A stretch of 64,000 nucleotides of DNA. Origin: Ideonella sp. (GTDB lineage: Bacteria > Pseudomonadota > Gammaproteobacteria > Burkholderiales > Burkholderiaceae_C). This document shows positions 1-8,445 of this stretch, one piece after another. The notes beneath the pieces are model-generated. The model was not told the origin of the DNA and did not search any database. It was given only the letters and a program-made list of their open reading frames with translations. The stretch lies in contig NZ_JADJDO010000040.1 in the NCBI RefSeq assembly GCF_016702655.1, positions 62,001-126,000 on the forward strand, read 5' to 3'. Each line of letters begins with the position of its first letter. Position 1 is the stretch's first letter. The position numbers and the translations under genes are program-made.

Positions 1-71
1 TGGCCGGCAACATCGCCAACGATCGCTACGAAATGCTGCAGACCATGCCGCTGAACCAGTGCAAGCGTTGA
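1..71 (+). CDS. 3' end of a gene cut by the window edge (flgF by position)
   Basis: An open frame enters from the left edge in frame 3 and ends with TGA at 69-71. Only about 22 residues are visible, including an IANDRYEML stretch. Flagellar rod proteins of the FlgF/FlgG type end with a similar tyrosine/phenylalanine-glutamate-methionine segment, and flgF normally lies directly upstream of flgG, so a flgF tail is the best guess. The match is too short to confirm. Confidence 0.35.
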   Translation, partial: AGNIANDRYEMLQTMPLNQCKR

Positions 72-133
72 ACCGCGACTGGCGCGGCACAGAGTAGGGC
101 GCGATCCACCGCGCTATTCCGGCTTTGGCGGGC

Positions 134-149
134 GTGCCCCGCGGGGCAC
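134..149. repeat. perfect 16-bp palindrome upstream of flgG
   Basis: GTGCCCCGCGGGGCAC equals its own reverse complement and lies in the 108-bp space between the upstream stop and flgG. It could be a protein-binding site or fold in mRNA. No T-run follows it, so it is not an obvious terminator. In such GC-rich DNA chance is possible. Confidence 0.4.
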
Positions 150-179
150 CATCGGCGGCATAGACCGAAAGGCCCCGCC

Positions 180-962
180 ATGATGCGTTCGCTGTGGATA
201 TCGAAGACCGGCATGGAGGCCCAGCAGACCCAGCTGGACACCATTTCGCACAACCTGGCCAACGCCTCGACGAACGGCTTCAAGCGTGCGCACGCCGTGT
301 TCGAGGACCTGATGTACCAGAACCTGCGCCAGGCCGGCGCCAACAGCTCGGAGCAGACGACGCTGCCGGTCGGGCTGCAGGCCGGCCTCGGGACGCGGGC
401 CGTCGCCACCGCGCGCAGCTTCAGCCAGGGCAACCTGCAGCAGAGCACGAACCCGCTCGACCTCGCGGTGCGCGGCAGCGGCTTCTTCCAGGTCCAGATG
501 CCCGACGGCACGACCGGCTACACGCGCGACGGCTCGTTCCAGGTCGACGCCCAGGGAGCGCTGGTCACGAACAACGGCTTCGCGCTGGAGCCCGGGATCA
601 CGATCCCGGCCAATGCGTCGAGCATCACGATCGCCAATGACGGCACGGTCAGCGTGACCGTGCCCGGCCAGGCGCAGGCGCAGACGGTCGGCCAGATCCA
701 GCTCGTGAGCTTCGTCAACCCGGCCGGCCTCGAGCCCAAGGGGCAGAATCTCTTCGGCGAGACGACCGCGTCGGGCGCGCCGGCCGCGGGCGCACCGGGG
801 AGCAACGGACTCGGGGCCTTGCAGCAGGGCTTCGTCGAGACCTCCAACGTCAACGTGGTCGAGGAGCTGGTGTCGATGATCCAGACCCAGCGCGCCTACG
901 AGCTCAACTCCAAGGCGATCCAGACCTCGGACCAGATGCTGCAGAAGCTGGCCCAGCTATGA
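180..962 (+). CDS. flgG: flagellar basal-body distal rod protein FlgG
   Basis: FlgG builds the distal rod that crosses the periplasm inside the P and L rings. The 260-residue length is normal for the family. The N-terminus carries the rod/hook signature (NLANASTNGFKR, about residues 27-38) and the C-terminus the matching helix (ELVSMIQTQRAYELNSKAI) that packs against it in axial proteins. The start is a double ATG behind GAAAGG with suitable spacing. The stop overlaps the flgH start by 4 bp, so the two are translationally coupled. The order flgG-H-I-J-K-L is the standard proteobacterial one. Confidence 0.97.
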   Translation: MMRSLWISKTGMEAQQTQLDTISHNLANASTNGFKRAHAVFEDLMYQNLRQAGANSSEQTTLPVGLQAGLGTRAVATARSFSQGNLQQSTNPLDLAVRGSGFFQVQMPDGTTGYTRDGSFQVDAQGALVTNNGFALEPGITIPANASSITIANDGTVSVTVPGQAQAQTVGQIQLVSFVNPAGLEPKGQNLFGETTASGAPAAGAPGSNGLGALQQGFVETSNVNVVEELVSMIQTQRAYELNSKAIQTSDQMLQKLAQL

Positions 963-1636
963 CGCTGCTGCAATGGGTCGGTGCGGCCCTCGGCGCGGCG
1001 ACGCTTGCCGGTTGCCAGGTGCTCAACGCGCCGCCGCCGGTGGACGTGGCGCAGCCGACCTCGGTGCGGCCGCTGCCCGTGGCGGCGCCGACGGTCAACA
1101 ACGGCGCGATCTTCCAGACCGGCCAGTACCGGCCGCTGTTCGAGGACTACCGCGCGCGCCTCGTCGGCGACACGCTCACGGTGCAGATCGTCGAGCGCGT
1201 CAGCGCGAGCCAGAAGTCCAACAGCTCGGTCGACAAGAACGGCAAGATCGACGCCAGCATCACCGCGTTCCCGTACCTCAAGGCGGGCGCACTGTCGCGC
1301 GCGCAGGTCGCGGCCACGTCGGCCAACGGCTTCGAGGGCAAGGGCAGCACCGACACCGCCAACGACTTCAGTGGCGTCATCAACGTCACCGTGACCGAGG
1401 TGCTGCCCAACGGCCACCTGATCATCGGCGGCGAGAAACAGATCGGCGTCAACTTCAACACCGACGTGCTGCGCTTCTCGGGCCAGGTCGATCCGTTGAT
1501 GATCCGCCCCGGCAACGTGATCGCGTCGGCGCAGATCGCCAACGTGCGCATCGAGCATCGCGGCCGCGGGCAGCAGGCCGAGGCGCAGGGAATTGGCTGG
1601 CTGTCGCGCGTCTTCTTGAACGTTGTGCCGTTCTAG
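959..1636 (+). CDS. flgH: flagellar L-ring lipoprotein FlgH
   Basis: FlgH forms the outer-membrane L ring through which the rod passes. The protein has 225 residues, the usual length. A short signal peptide ends in a lipobox, LAGC, with the lipidated cysteine at residue 19. The rest matches the family, including VGDTLTVQIVE and a C-terminal GNVIASAQIANVRIEHRG segment. Translation starts inside the flgG stop (ATGA). flgI follows after 46 bp. Confidence 0.97.
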   Translation: MTLLQWVGAALGAATLAGCQVLNAPPPVDVAQPTSVRPLPVAAPTVNNGAIFQTGQYRPLFEDYRARLVGDTLTVQIVERVSASQKSNSSVDKNGKIDASITAFPYLKAGALSRAQVAATSANGFEGKGSTDTANDFSGVINVTVTEVLPNGHLIIGGEKQIGVNFNTDVLRFSGQVDPLMIRPGNVIASAQIANVRIEHRGRGQQAEAQGIGWLSRVFLNVVPF

Positions 1637-1682
1637 CGCCACCCAGAATCGAAGCTACCGCCCGAGTCGCTCTCGCCAACCC

Positions 1683-2819
1683 ATGGACCATCACGCCACC
1701 GACCGCCTGCTGCGCTGGATGGTCGGCCTCGCCGCCGTCGCCGCGAGCGCCGCCCTCTGGTGGCCGCTGCCATCGCAGGCCGCGCGCATCAAGGAAGTCG
1801 CGTCGGTGCAGGGCGTGCGCAGCAACGCGCTGGTCGGCTACGGCCTCGTGATGGCGCTCGACGGCACGGGCGACTCGAGCGCCGCCGCGCCGTTCGTGCC
1901 GCAAAGCGTCATCGCGATGCTGCAGCAGAACGGCATCACGGTGCCGCAGGGCACCAACATGGCGTTGAAGAACGTCGCTGCGGTGATGGTCACCGCGCAG
2001 CTGCCGCCATTCGCCCAGCCGGGGCAGACGATCGACGTCACCGTCTCGTCGATGGGCAACGCCAAGTCGCTGCGCGGCGGCACGCTGATCGCCACGCCGC
2101 TGCGCGGCGCCGACGGCCAGATCTACGCGATGGCGCAGGGCAACCTCGTCGTCGGCGGCGCGGGCGCGAGTTCGGCCGGCTCCAAGGTCCAGGTCAACAG
2201 CCTGAACGCCGGGCGCGTGCCCGATGGCGCGACGGTCGAACGCAGCGTCCCGACGCCGCTCAACCAGGGCGACTCGCTGCAGCTCGACCTCAACGCCAAC
2301 GACTTCAATACCGCGCGCGAAGTGGCGCGCGCCATCAACCGCAAGATGGGCGAGGGCACGGCGCAGGCGCTCGACGGGCGCGCGGTGCGCGTGCGCATGC
2401 CGGCGTCGCCGCAGGAGCGCGTCGCGTTTCTCGCCGACGTCGAGAACCTGCCCGTCGAGCTCGCCATGCCGGCGGCCAAGATCGTGCTCAATGCGCGCAC
2501 CGGGTCGGTGGTGATGAACCAGGCGGTGACGCTCGCCGCGTGCGCGGTCGCGCACGGCAACCTCGCCGTCGTCATCAACTCGACGCCCGTCATCAGCCAG
2601 CCCGGGCCGTTCGCGCAGGGCCGAACGGTCCAGGCGGAGCAGTCCGACATCACGATCCGCGCCCAGCCTGGCATGCTGGTCGAGATGCAGGCCGGCGCAA
2701 AGCTCGCCGACGTGGTCAAGGCGCTGAACTCGCTAGGCGCGACGCCGCAGGACTTGCTCGCGATCCTGCAGGCGATGAAGTCGTCGGGCGCGCTCAACGC
2801 CGAGATCGAGGTGATATGA
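1683..2819 (+). CDS. flgI: flagellar P-ring protein FlgI
   Basis: FlgI forms the periplasmic P ring around the rod. The open frame reaches back to 1623 inside flgH, but the ATG at 1683 gives a normal 378-residue precursor with a positively charged start, a hydrophobic stretch and a likely signal peptidase site after SQA at residue 33. The mature protein begins ARIKEVASVQGVR and contains the conserved LVGYGLVMALDGTGDSS stretch. A 214-bp repeat-filled gap separates it from flgJ, which may uncouple expression of the two. Confidence 0.96.
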   Translation: MDHHATDRLLRWMVGLAAVAASAALWWPLPSQAARIKEVASVQGVRSNALVGYGLVMALDGTGDSSAAAPFVPQSVIAMLQQNGITVPQGTNMALKNVAAVMVTAQLPPFAQPGQTIDVTVSSMGNAKSLRGGTLIATPLRGADGQIYAMAQGNLVVGGAGASSAGSKVQVNSLNAGRVPDGATVERSVPTPLNQGDSLQLDLNANDFNTAREVARAINRKMGEGTAQALDGRAVRVRMPASPQERVAFLADVENLPVELAMPAAKIVLNARTGSVVMNQAVTLAACAVAHGNLAVVINSTPVISQPGPFAQGRTVQAEQSDITIRAQPGMLVEMQAGAKLADVVKALNSLGATPQDLLAILQAMKSSGALNAEIEVI

Positions 2820-3033
2820 GGCCCCCACGCTCCCTGGCGGTCGCTGCCCCCCGAGGGGGCGTCGGCTACGGACCGGCGGAGCCGGATCCGTGCCGAAGCT
2901 TGATCGACTCCGTTCGGCGTCGCGGATCGCGCGACGCGCGGCGGAGCCACTAGGATGAAACGACCCCAAGCTCACTTCGTTCGCGGCCCCCGAGGGGCGC
3001 GTCAGTGCCTTCGGGCGGCCGGGCGGCACTGAG
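2820..3033. repeat. flgI-flgJ intergenic region with two REP-like units
   Basis: No gene is seen in these 214 bp. Two copies of a C-rich repeat lie here: one at about 2822-2862, with a CCCCCACGCT start and a GCCCCCCGAGGGGGC hairpin, and a shorter one at about 2970-3030, with GACCCCAAGCTCAC followed by GGCCCCCGAGGGGC. The same unit recurs at 14471-15003, 15379-15467, 21247-21420, 37810-37898 and 62481-62559. Such palindromes inside an operon can act as partial terminators or mRNA stabilisers. Confidence 0.7.
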
Positions 3034-3873
3034 ATGGCGGTCCAGATCGCGGCCGGGTCGAGCGCCGACGCGCTGCGCGCGCGTGCCGCCGCCGACCCGC
3101 GCGCGGCGATCAAGGAGGCCGCGAAGCAGTTCGAGGCGATGTTCATGCAGGAGGTGATGAAGAGCATGCGCCAGGCGACGCTCGCCAGCGGGATGCTCGA
3201 CAACGCCGGCTCGCAGCTCGGCACCGAGATGCTCGACACCCAGTTCGCTACGCAGCTGTCGGGCCAGCGCGGCGGCCTGGGCGACCTGATCGCGCGCCAG
3301 CTCGAGCGCCAGATGGGCGCTGCGGCGAGCCCGGGGCAGGCAGCCGCGCCGGCGACCCAGGCGCCGCGCGAAGCCGGCTTCAGTCAATTCAACGGGCGCC
3401 AGCGCCAGATCGACTTCGTGCGCACGCACGGCGCCGCTGCGCGTGCGGCCGAGGCCGAGACCGGGCTGCCGGCAGCCTTCGTGCTCGCCCAGGCCGCGCA
3501 CGAGAGCGGCTGGGGCCGGCGCGAAATCCGCAACGCCGACGGCAGCAGCGCCAACAACCTGTTCGGCATCAAGGCCGGCGCGGGCTGGAAGGGTGCGGTG
3601 GCCGAGGTCACGACGACCGAGTTCATGGACGGCCAGCCGCGCAAGCTGAGCCAGCGCTTTCGCGCCTATGCGTCACCCGAGGAGTCGTTCCGCGACTTCG
3701 CGCGCCTGATGAAGGACAACGCACGCTACAGCGGCGTGCTTGCCAGCGGCCACAGTGCAGAGCGCTACGCCCAAGGCCTGCAATCCGCCGGCTACGCTAC
3801 CGACCCGGACTACGCAGGCAAGCTCGGCCGCGTCATCAACACAACGCTGCGCCTGCAGCGCGCGCTCGGCTGA
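3034..3873 (+). CDS. flgJ: flagellar rod assembly protein/muramidase FlgJ
   Basis: FlgJ is a bifunctional periplasmic protein: its N-terminal part caps the growing rod and its C-terminal part cuts peptidoglycan so that the rod can pass. Residues about 20-100 match the rod-binding domain (AAKQFEAMFMQEVMKSMR). Residues about 125-279 match the glucosaminidase domain, with the catalytic glutamate in AAHESGWG (Glu157) and the NLFGIKAG motif. The 279-residue length fits the two-domain form of beta- and gammaproteobacteria. flgK follows after 34 bp. Confidence 0.95.
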   Translation: MAVQIAAGSSADALRARAAADPRAAIKEAAKQFEAMFMQEVMKSMRQATLASGMLDNAGSQLGTEMLDTQFATQLSGQRGGLGDLIARQLERQMGAAASPGQAAAPATQAPREAGFSQFNGRQRQIDFVRTHGAAARAAEAETGLPAAFVLAQAAHESGWGRREIRNADGSSANNLFGIKAGAGWKGAVAEVTTTEFMDGQPRKLSQRFRAYASPEESFRDFARLMKDNARYSGVLASGHSAERYAQGLQSAGYATDPDYAGKLGRVINTTLRLQRALG

Positions 3874-3907
3874 GAGGCTGAGCCGGGCCCGATTCGGGAG
3901 AGCACCT

Positions 3908-5857
3908 ATGTCTGCATCGGCCCTGTTCTCGCTCGGCACGCGCGCCATGACGGCGAGCTATGCCGCGCTGCAGACAACCGGCAACAACATCGCCAACGCG
4001 AGCACCCGTGGCTATTCGCGCCAGCAGGTCGCGCTCGAGACCGCGGGGGGGCAGTTCAGCGGCAACGGCTTCTTCGGCAGCGGCGTCAACGTGACCACCG
4101 TCTCGCGCTCGCACAACGAGTTCCTGACGCGCGAGGTGGCGCTCACGCGCTCGCTCGCCGAGGCCGACGGCTCGCGCCTGTCGCAACTGCAGCTGCTCGA
4201 GCAGGTGTTCGGCACCGGCGCAGCGGGCCTGGGCTACCTCAGCGGCGAACTGCTCAACGCGTTTGCCGATGTCGCGAGCCGCCCCGGCGACACGGCCGCG
4301 CGCCAGGTCGTGCTGGCGCGCGCGCAGGACGTCGCGAGCGCGTTTCAGGCCGCGGGCGATCAGATCGAGCGCCTGCAGACCGGTGTCGCGCAGGACCTGC
4401 GCACGTCGATCGCGACCGTCAACGCGCTGGCGCAAACGGTGGCCGATCTGAACCGCCAGATCGCCGCAGCCAAGGCGAGCGGCCACGAGCCCAATGACCT
4501 GCTCGACCAGCGCGACAGCGCGGTGGCCGAGATCTCGGGCTATCTGCAGGTGACGACGCTCGAGGCCGACGACGGGTCGCTGAGTCTGTTCATCGGCGGC
4601 GGCCAGAACCTGGTGCTCGGCAGCATCGCGTCCAAGCTCGCGCCCGTGACCGACCCCTTCGATCCCGCGCGGGTACGGCTCGGCATGAGCAACGGCGGCG
4701 GGCCGGTGCGCGCGCTGCCCGACGGACTGGTCAGCGCCGGCTCGATCGCGGGCCTGCTGCGCTTCCAGGACGTGGATCTGCGCGACGCGCGCAACGCCAT
4801 CGGCCAGCTTGCGGCGGCTGTCGGCGGTGCCATCAACGCGCAGCAGCACCTGGGTCTGGACCTCTCTACCGCGACCGGCCGGCCGGGCGCAGACCTGTTC
4901 GTGATCGGCGCGCCGCGCGTGTTGAACGCGAGCACGAACGCGGGCACGGCAAGCATCTCGCTGGTGACGAGCGACGCAGGGCAGTTGTTGGCGAGCGAAT
5001 ACGAGCTGCGCTTCGACGGTGCCAACTACACGCTCAACCGCCTGGGCAGCAGCGACGCAGCGCAGACCTTCTCGCCGGCAGCGTTGGCTGCGGGCGTCGA
5101 CGTCGACGGCATGACGCTGCGGCTGGCCAGCGGGACAGCGAGTGCGGGCGACCGGTTCCTGCTGCAACCGGTTGCCGCCGCGGCGAGCGGCATGGCGCGT
5201 GCACTCGACGATCCGCGCGGCATCGCCGCCGCGTCGCCGGTCACGGCGACGCTGGCGGGCGCGAACACCGGCACGCTCTCGATCGCGTCGCTCCAGGTGC
5301 GCGCGACGATGGCGGCACCGGACAACGTCGTCGTCCGTTTCGACGAGGATGCATCCACCGGCGAGCCGACCTACCAGATCAGCACCGACGGCGGCTCGAG
5401 CTTCGGCGCTGCCCAGGCCCTGGTCGCGGGCGAGGCCATCACGCTCACCGACAGTGGCGGCAAGGTGCTGTGGGAGATGTCGATCGCCGGCACGCCGGCC
5501 GTGGGCGACGAGATCCACGTCGATCCGACGCTGCTGCCCGGGGCGAACAACGGCAACGCGCTGGCAATGGTCGCGCAGCGCGACGCTGCCGTCGTCGGCG
5601 GCGAGACGATCACCGACGCCTGGGCCGGCGCGCTGGCGGAGATTGGCGTGCGCGTCCAGAGCGCGCAGGGCGCAGCCGAACTCTCGGCGTCGGTCGCTTC
5701 CGAGGCCGAGGCGCGCAACACCGCGGCCTCGGGCGTCAACCTCGACGAAGAGGCCGCGCGCCTGATCCAGTACCAGCAGAGCTACCAGGCCGCGGCCCAG
5801 ATGCTGCAGGTGGCGCAAGCGGTGTTCGATTCACTGCTGCAGGCGACCAACGCCTGA
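3908..5857 (+). CDS. flgK: flagellar hook-associated protein FlgK (HAP1)
   Basis: FlgK joins hook to filament. The frame is open from 3740, inside flgJ, but the ATG at 3908 is preceded by GGGAGA with good spacing and gives the typical N-terminus (FSLGTRAMTASYAALQTTGN, then NIANASTRGYSRQ). The 649-residue protein has the conserved terminal helix with YQQSYQAAAQMLQVAQ near the C-terminus. The middle is variable and alanine/glycine-rich, as usual for this family. flgL follows after 42 bp. Confidence 0.96.
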   Translation: MSASALFSLGTRAMTASYAALQTTGNNIANASTRGYSRQQVALETAGGQFSGNGFFGSGVNVTTVSRSHNEFLTREVALTRSLAEADGSRLSQLQLLEQVFGTGAAGLGYLSGELLNAFADVASRPGDTAARQVVLARAQDVASAFQAAGDQIERLQTGVAQDLRTSIATVNALAQTVADLNRQIAAAKASGHEPNDLLDQRDSAVAEISGYLQVTTLEADDGSLSLFIGGGQNLVLGSIASKLAPVTDPFDPARVRLGMSNGGGPVRALPDGLVSAGSIAGLLRFQDVDLRDARNAIGQLAAAVGGAINAQQHLGLDLSTATGRPGADLFVIGAPRVLNASTNAGTASISLVTSDAGQLLASEYELRFDGANYTLNRLGSSDAAQTFSPAALAAGVDVDGMTLRLASGTASAGDRFLLQPVAAAASGMARALDDPRGIAAASPVTATLAGANTGTLSIASLQVRATMAAPDNVVVRFDEDASTGEPTYQISTDGGSSFGAAQALVAGEAITLTDSGGKVLWEMSIAGTPAVGDEIHVDPTLLPGANNGNALAMVAQRDAAVVGGETITDAWAGALAEIGVRVQSAQGAAELSASVASEAEARNTAASGVNLDEEAARLIQYQQSYQAAAQMLQVAQAVFDSLLQATNA

Positions 5858-5899
5858 GGCCAGCACGAGCGCAGGCAGTAACCTTCGGATCCCGGCTTC

Positions 5900-7090
5900 A
5901 TGACACGCATCAGCACCGCCCACGCCTACGACCTGACGATCACGCGCCTGTCGCAGCGCCAGCGCGAGCTCGTCGACACCCAGTCGCACATCAGCAGCAA
6001 CAAGCGCGTGCTGCGCGCGAGCGACGATCCGGTCGCTGCGGCGCGTGCCGAGCGCGCACTGGCCACGATCGCACGCTCCGAGGCCGGGCTGCGCTCGGTC
6101 GATGCGAGCCGAAACGCGATGACGCAGGCCGAGAGTGCGCTCGGCGAGGCGGTCGAGCTGCTGCAGCGAGCGCGCGAGGCCCTGGTCGCGGGCGGCGATG
6201 CGAGCTATGACGAACCCCAGCGCAAGGCGCTCGCGGGCCAGATTCGTGACCTGCGGGCGCAACTGCTCGGCGTGGCCAATCGCAGCGACGGCGCGGGCGG
6301 CTGGCTCTTCTCGGGCCAGGGATCGAGCACGCCGCCGTTTGTCGATGCGGCCGGTGGCGTGCGCTACAACGGCACGCCGGGCTCGGCGCTGGCCGGTGCG
6401 GGCCTGCCGATGACGCTAGACGGCGCGGCCGCCTGGCTCACGGCGCCGTCTGGCAACGGCGTCTTCGAGACCCGCGCCGTGGGCGCGACGGCGAGCGCCT
6501 GGATCGACGCCGGCCAGGTGACCGACCCGGCCGCGCTGACCGGGTCGAGCTACCGGATCGAGTTCGAGGTTGCCGGCAGCGTCACGACCTACAGCGTGTT
6601 CGAGAATGGCGCGCCGACGCCTCTCGCGGGCGTTGCCTACGTCGCCGGCCAGGCGATCGAGTTCGACGGGCTCGCAGTCACCGTCAAGGGTGCGCCGGCG
6701 GCGGGCGATGCGTTCGAGATCGTGCCCTCGACGCCGACGCTCGGCGTCTTCGACATGCTCGACCGTGCCGCAGATGAACTCGAGACGCCACTGCGCAGCC
6801 CCGGGCAGATGGCCCAAGCCACCGCGACCGGCCTGCGCGACATCGACGCGCTGCTGGCGCGCATCGGCGCGACGCGCTCCGGCGCCGGCGAGGCGCTGCA
6901 TGCGATCGATGCGGCAGAGGGCCGCCTGGCCGAGGCCGGCTACCAGGGTGAAGTCGAGCGCTCCGCAGCCGAGGATCTCGATCTGGTTTCCGCGCTGTCG
7001 GACCTGCAGTCGCAGCAGACCGCCTACGAGACCGCGCTCCAGGCCTATGCTTCGGTGCAGCGACTCTCGCTTTTCGACTACATCCGGTGA
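5900..7090 (+). CDS. flgL: flagellar hook-associated protein FlgL (HAP3)
   Basis: FlgL is the second hook-filament junction protein and resembles flagellin at both ends. The N-terminus (MTRISTAHAYDLTITRLSQR) with the ASDDPVAAARAERAL motif is diagnostic. The C-terminus has SALSDLQSQQTAYETALQAY. At 396 residues it is of usual size. It is the last recognisable flagellar structural gene here; the next gene is regulatory and starts 46 bp downstream. Confidence 0.95.
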   Translation: MTRISTAHAYDLTITRLSQRQRELVDTQSHISSNKRVLRASDDPVAAARAERALATIARSEAGLRSVDASRNAMTQAESALGEAVELLQRAREALVAGGDASYDEPQRKALAGQIRDLRAQLLGVANRSDGAGGWLFSGQGSSTPPFVDAAGGVRYNGTPGSALAGAGLPMTLDGAAAWLTAPSGNGVFETRAVGATASAWIDAGQVTDPAALTGSSYRIEFEVAGSVTTYSVFENGAPTPLAGVAYVAGQAIEFDGLAVTVKGAPAAGDAFEIVPSTPTLGVFDMLDRAADELETPLRSPGQMAQATATGLRDIDALLARIGATRSGAGEALHAIDAAEGRLAEAGYQGEVERSAAEDLDLVSALSDLQSQQTAYETALQAYASVQRLSLFDYIR

Positions 7091-7136
7091 CGACCAGGCC
7101 TGCCCGGCACGGTCGGCTCGGCGCGCACACTGACGC

Positions 7137-8345
7137 ATGAACGACGCTTCCATACTCGGCCAGGTGGCGATGTGCTACTCGGCCTTCATCGACCGCAACC
7201 GGGCTGTCACGGCGACGCGCCTGACGGTGTTTCCGCTGCGGCCGGACGCACCGCCCGACGTGCGCCTGTTGCTCGAGGCACTCGCGCAAGTCTGGCCGCC
7301 CGACGGCGGCCGGGTCTCGCTCAACATCGCCAGCGAGCGTCTGCTTGCCGACCTGCTGCGCGCGCCCCCGAGCGTCAACCTGATGATCGAGGTTCCCTCG
7401 TTCATGGCCGGCGATCCGGCGCACCGCGACGCATTGCAGACCCTCCATGCAGCCGGCAACGTGCTGCTGCTCAAGGGCCGGCCGGCCTCGGAACTTCCAC
7501 GCGAGGTGCTGCCCTGGTTCGCCTACTCGATCATCGACCTGTCGGAAGACCGGCGCATCAACGAAGGCGCGCCCCGGCCGGCGAACGTGGCCAGCCGCAG
7601 CATTGCCCATGTGCAGTCGGGCATCCGCACGATTGCCGACATGCAGGCGAGCTTCGAGCGCGGCGCGGCCGCGGTGCTGGGCTGGCCGATCGACGACGCG
7701 ATTGCGACCACGCACCGCAGTGCGCGCAGCGTCGGCCAGGCCGACTTGCAGGTCATCGTCGAACTGATCCACCGCGTCGACCGCGAGGAGTCCGTCGCGC
7801 GGCTCGAGCAGACGCTGCGCCGCGACCCGACGCTCGCATTCAAGCTGCTGCGCTACATCAACTCGCCGGCACTCGGCCTGCGGGTGGAGATCTCGTCGTT
7901 CGCGCACGCGATCATGATGCTCGGCCACCGCAAGCTCAAGCGCTGGCTGGCGGTGCTGCTCGCCACGGCGAGCAAGGATGCGAACCTCAAGCCGGTGATG
8001 TTCGCCGCCGTCAGGCGCGGCCTGCTGCTCGAGGAACTCGCACGCTCGGTGGGCGACGAGGAGATGCGCAACGAGATGTTCATCTGCGGCGTGTTCTCGC
8101 TCATCGACCGCATCTTCAACCAGCCCTTCGCCGAACTGCTGAAGACGATCCCTGTCCCCGAGCGTGTCTCGCAGGCGCTGATCGACGCGAGCGGCCCCTA
8201 CCAGCCTTACGTGGAGCTGGTGCATGCCGTCGAGGGCCAGTCGCTGCACGACATCCGGGCTGCCGCCGAGGGCCTGTTGATGGGCATCGCCGAGATCAAT
8301 CGCGCGCAACTGCGAGCCCTGGCCGCCGCGGCGCAGCTCGAGTAG
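7137..8345 (+). CDS. HDOD-domain signalling protein with degenerate EAL-like N-terminus
   Basis: This 402-residue protein has the YuxH-type layout: an EAL-like N-terminal half (about residues 10-195) without a recognisable EAL active-site motif, and a C-terminal HDOD domain (about 200-385) with LEQTLRRDPTLAFKLLRYINS and the MLGHRKLKRWL segment. HDOD domains are related to HD hydrolases but usually lack the metal-binding residues and act as regulatory or protein-binding modules. The position between flgL and a block of sensor kinases and cyclic-di-GMP enzymes suggests a role in motility control. That role is inference. Confidence 0.85.
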   Translation: MNDASILGQVAMCYSAFIDRNRAVTATRLTVFPLRPDAPPDVRLLLEALAQVWPPDGGRVSLNIASERLLADLLRAPPSVNLMIEVPSFMAGDPAHRDALQTLHAAGNVLLLKGRPASELPREVLPWFAYSIIDLSEDRRINEGAPRPANVASRSIAHVQSGIRTIADMQASFERGAAAVLGWPIDDAIATTHRSARSVGQADLQVIVELIHRVDREESVARLEQTLRRDPTLAFKLLRYINSPALGLRVEISSFAHAIMMLGHRKLKRWLAVLLATASKDANLKPVMFAAVRRGLLLEELARSVGDEEMRNEMFICGVFSLIDRIFNQPFAELLKTIPVPERVSQALIDASGPYQPYVELVHAVEGQSLHDIRAAAEGLLMGIAEINRAQLRALAAAAQLE

Positions 8346-8445
8346 GCCTCGAGCAGGCCTCGAACGGGCCGGCACGGCGCGCGCCGGGGCCTGCGTACAC
8401 TGCAGGTCACCGCCAGATGACTATCACCCCGACGACACTCGCGCG

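Noticed and set aside
72..179. Sigma-54 or sigma-28 promoter before flgG
   Set aside because: No TGGCAC-N5-TTGCA or TAAAG-N15-GCCGATAA match at acceptable quality.
3836..5818. 660-codon minus-strand frame across flgK
   Set aside because: No recognisable domain; flgK on plus has conserved ends and correct length.
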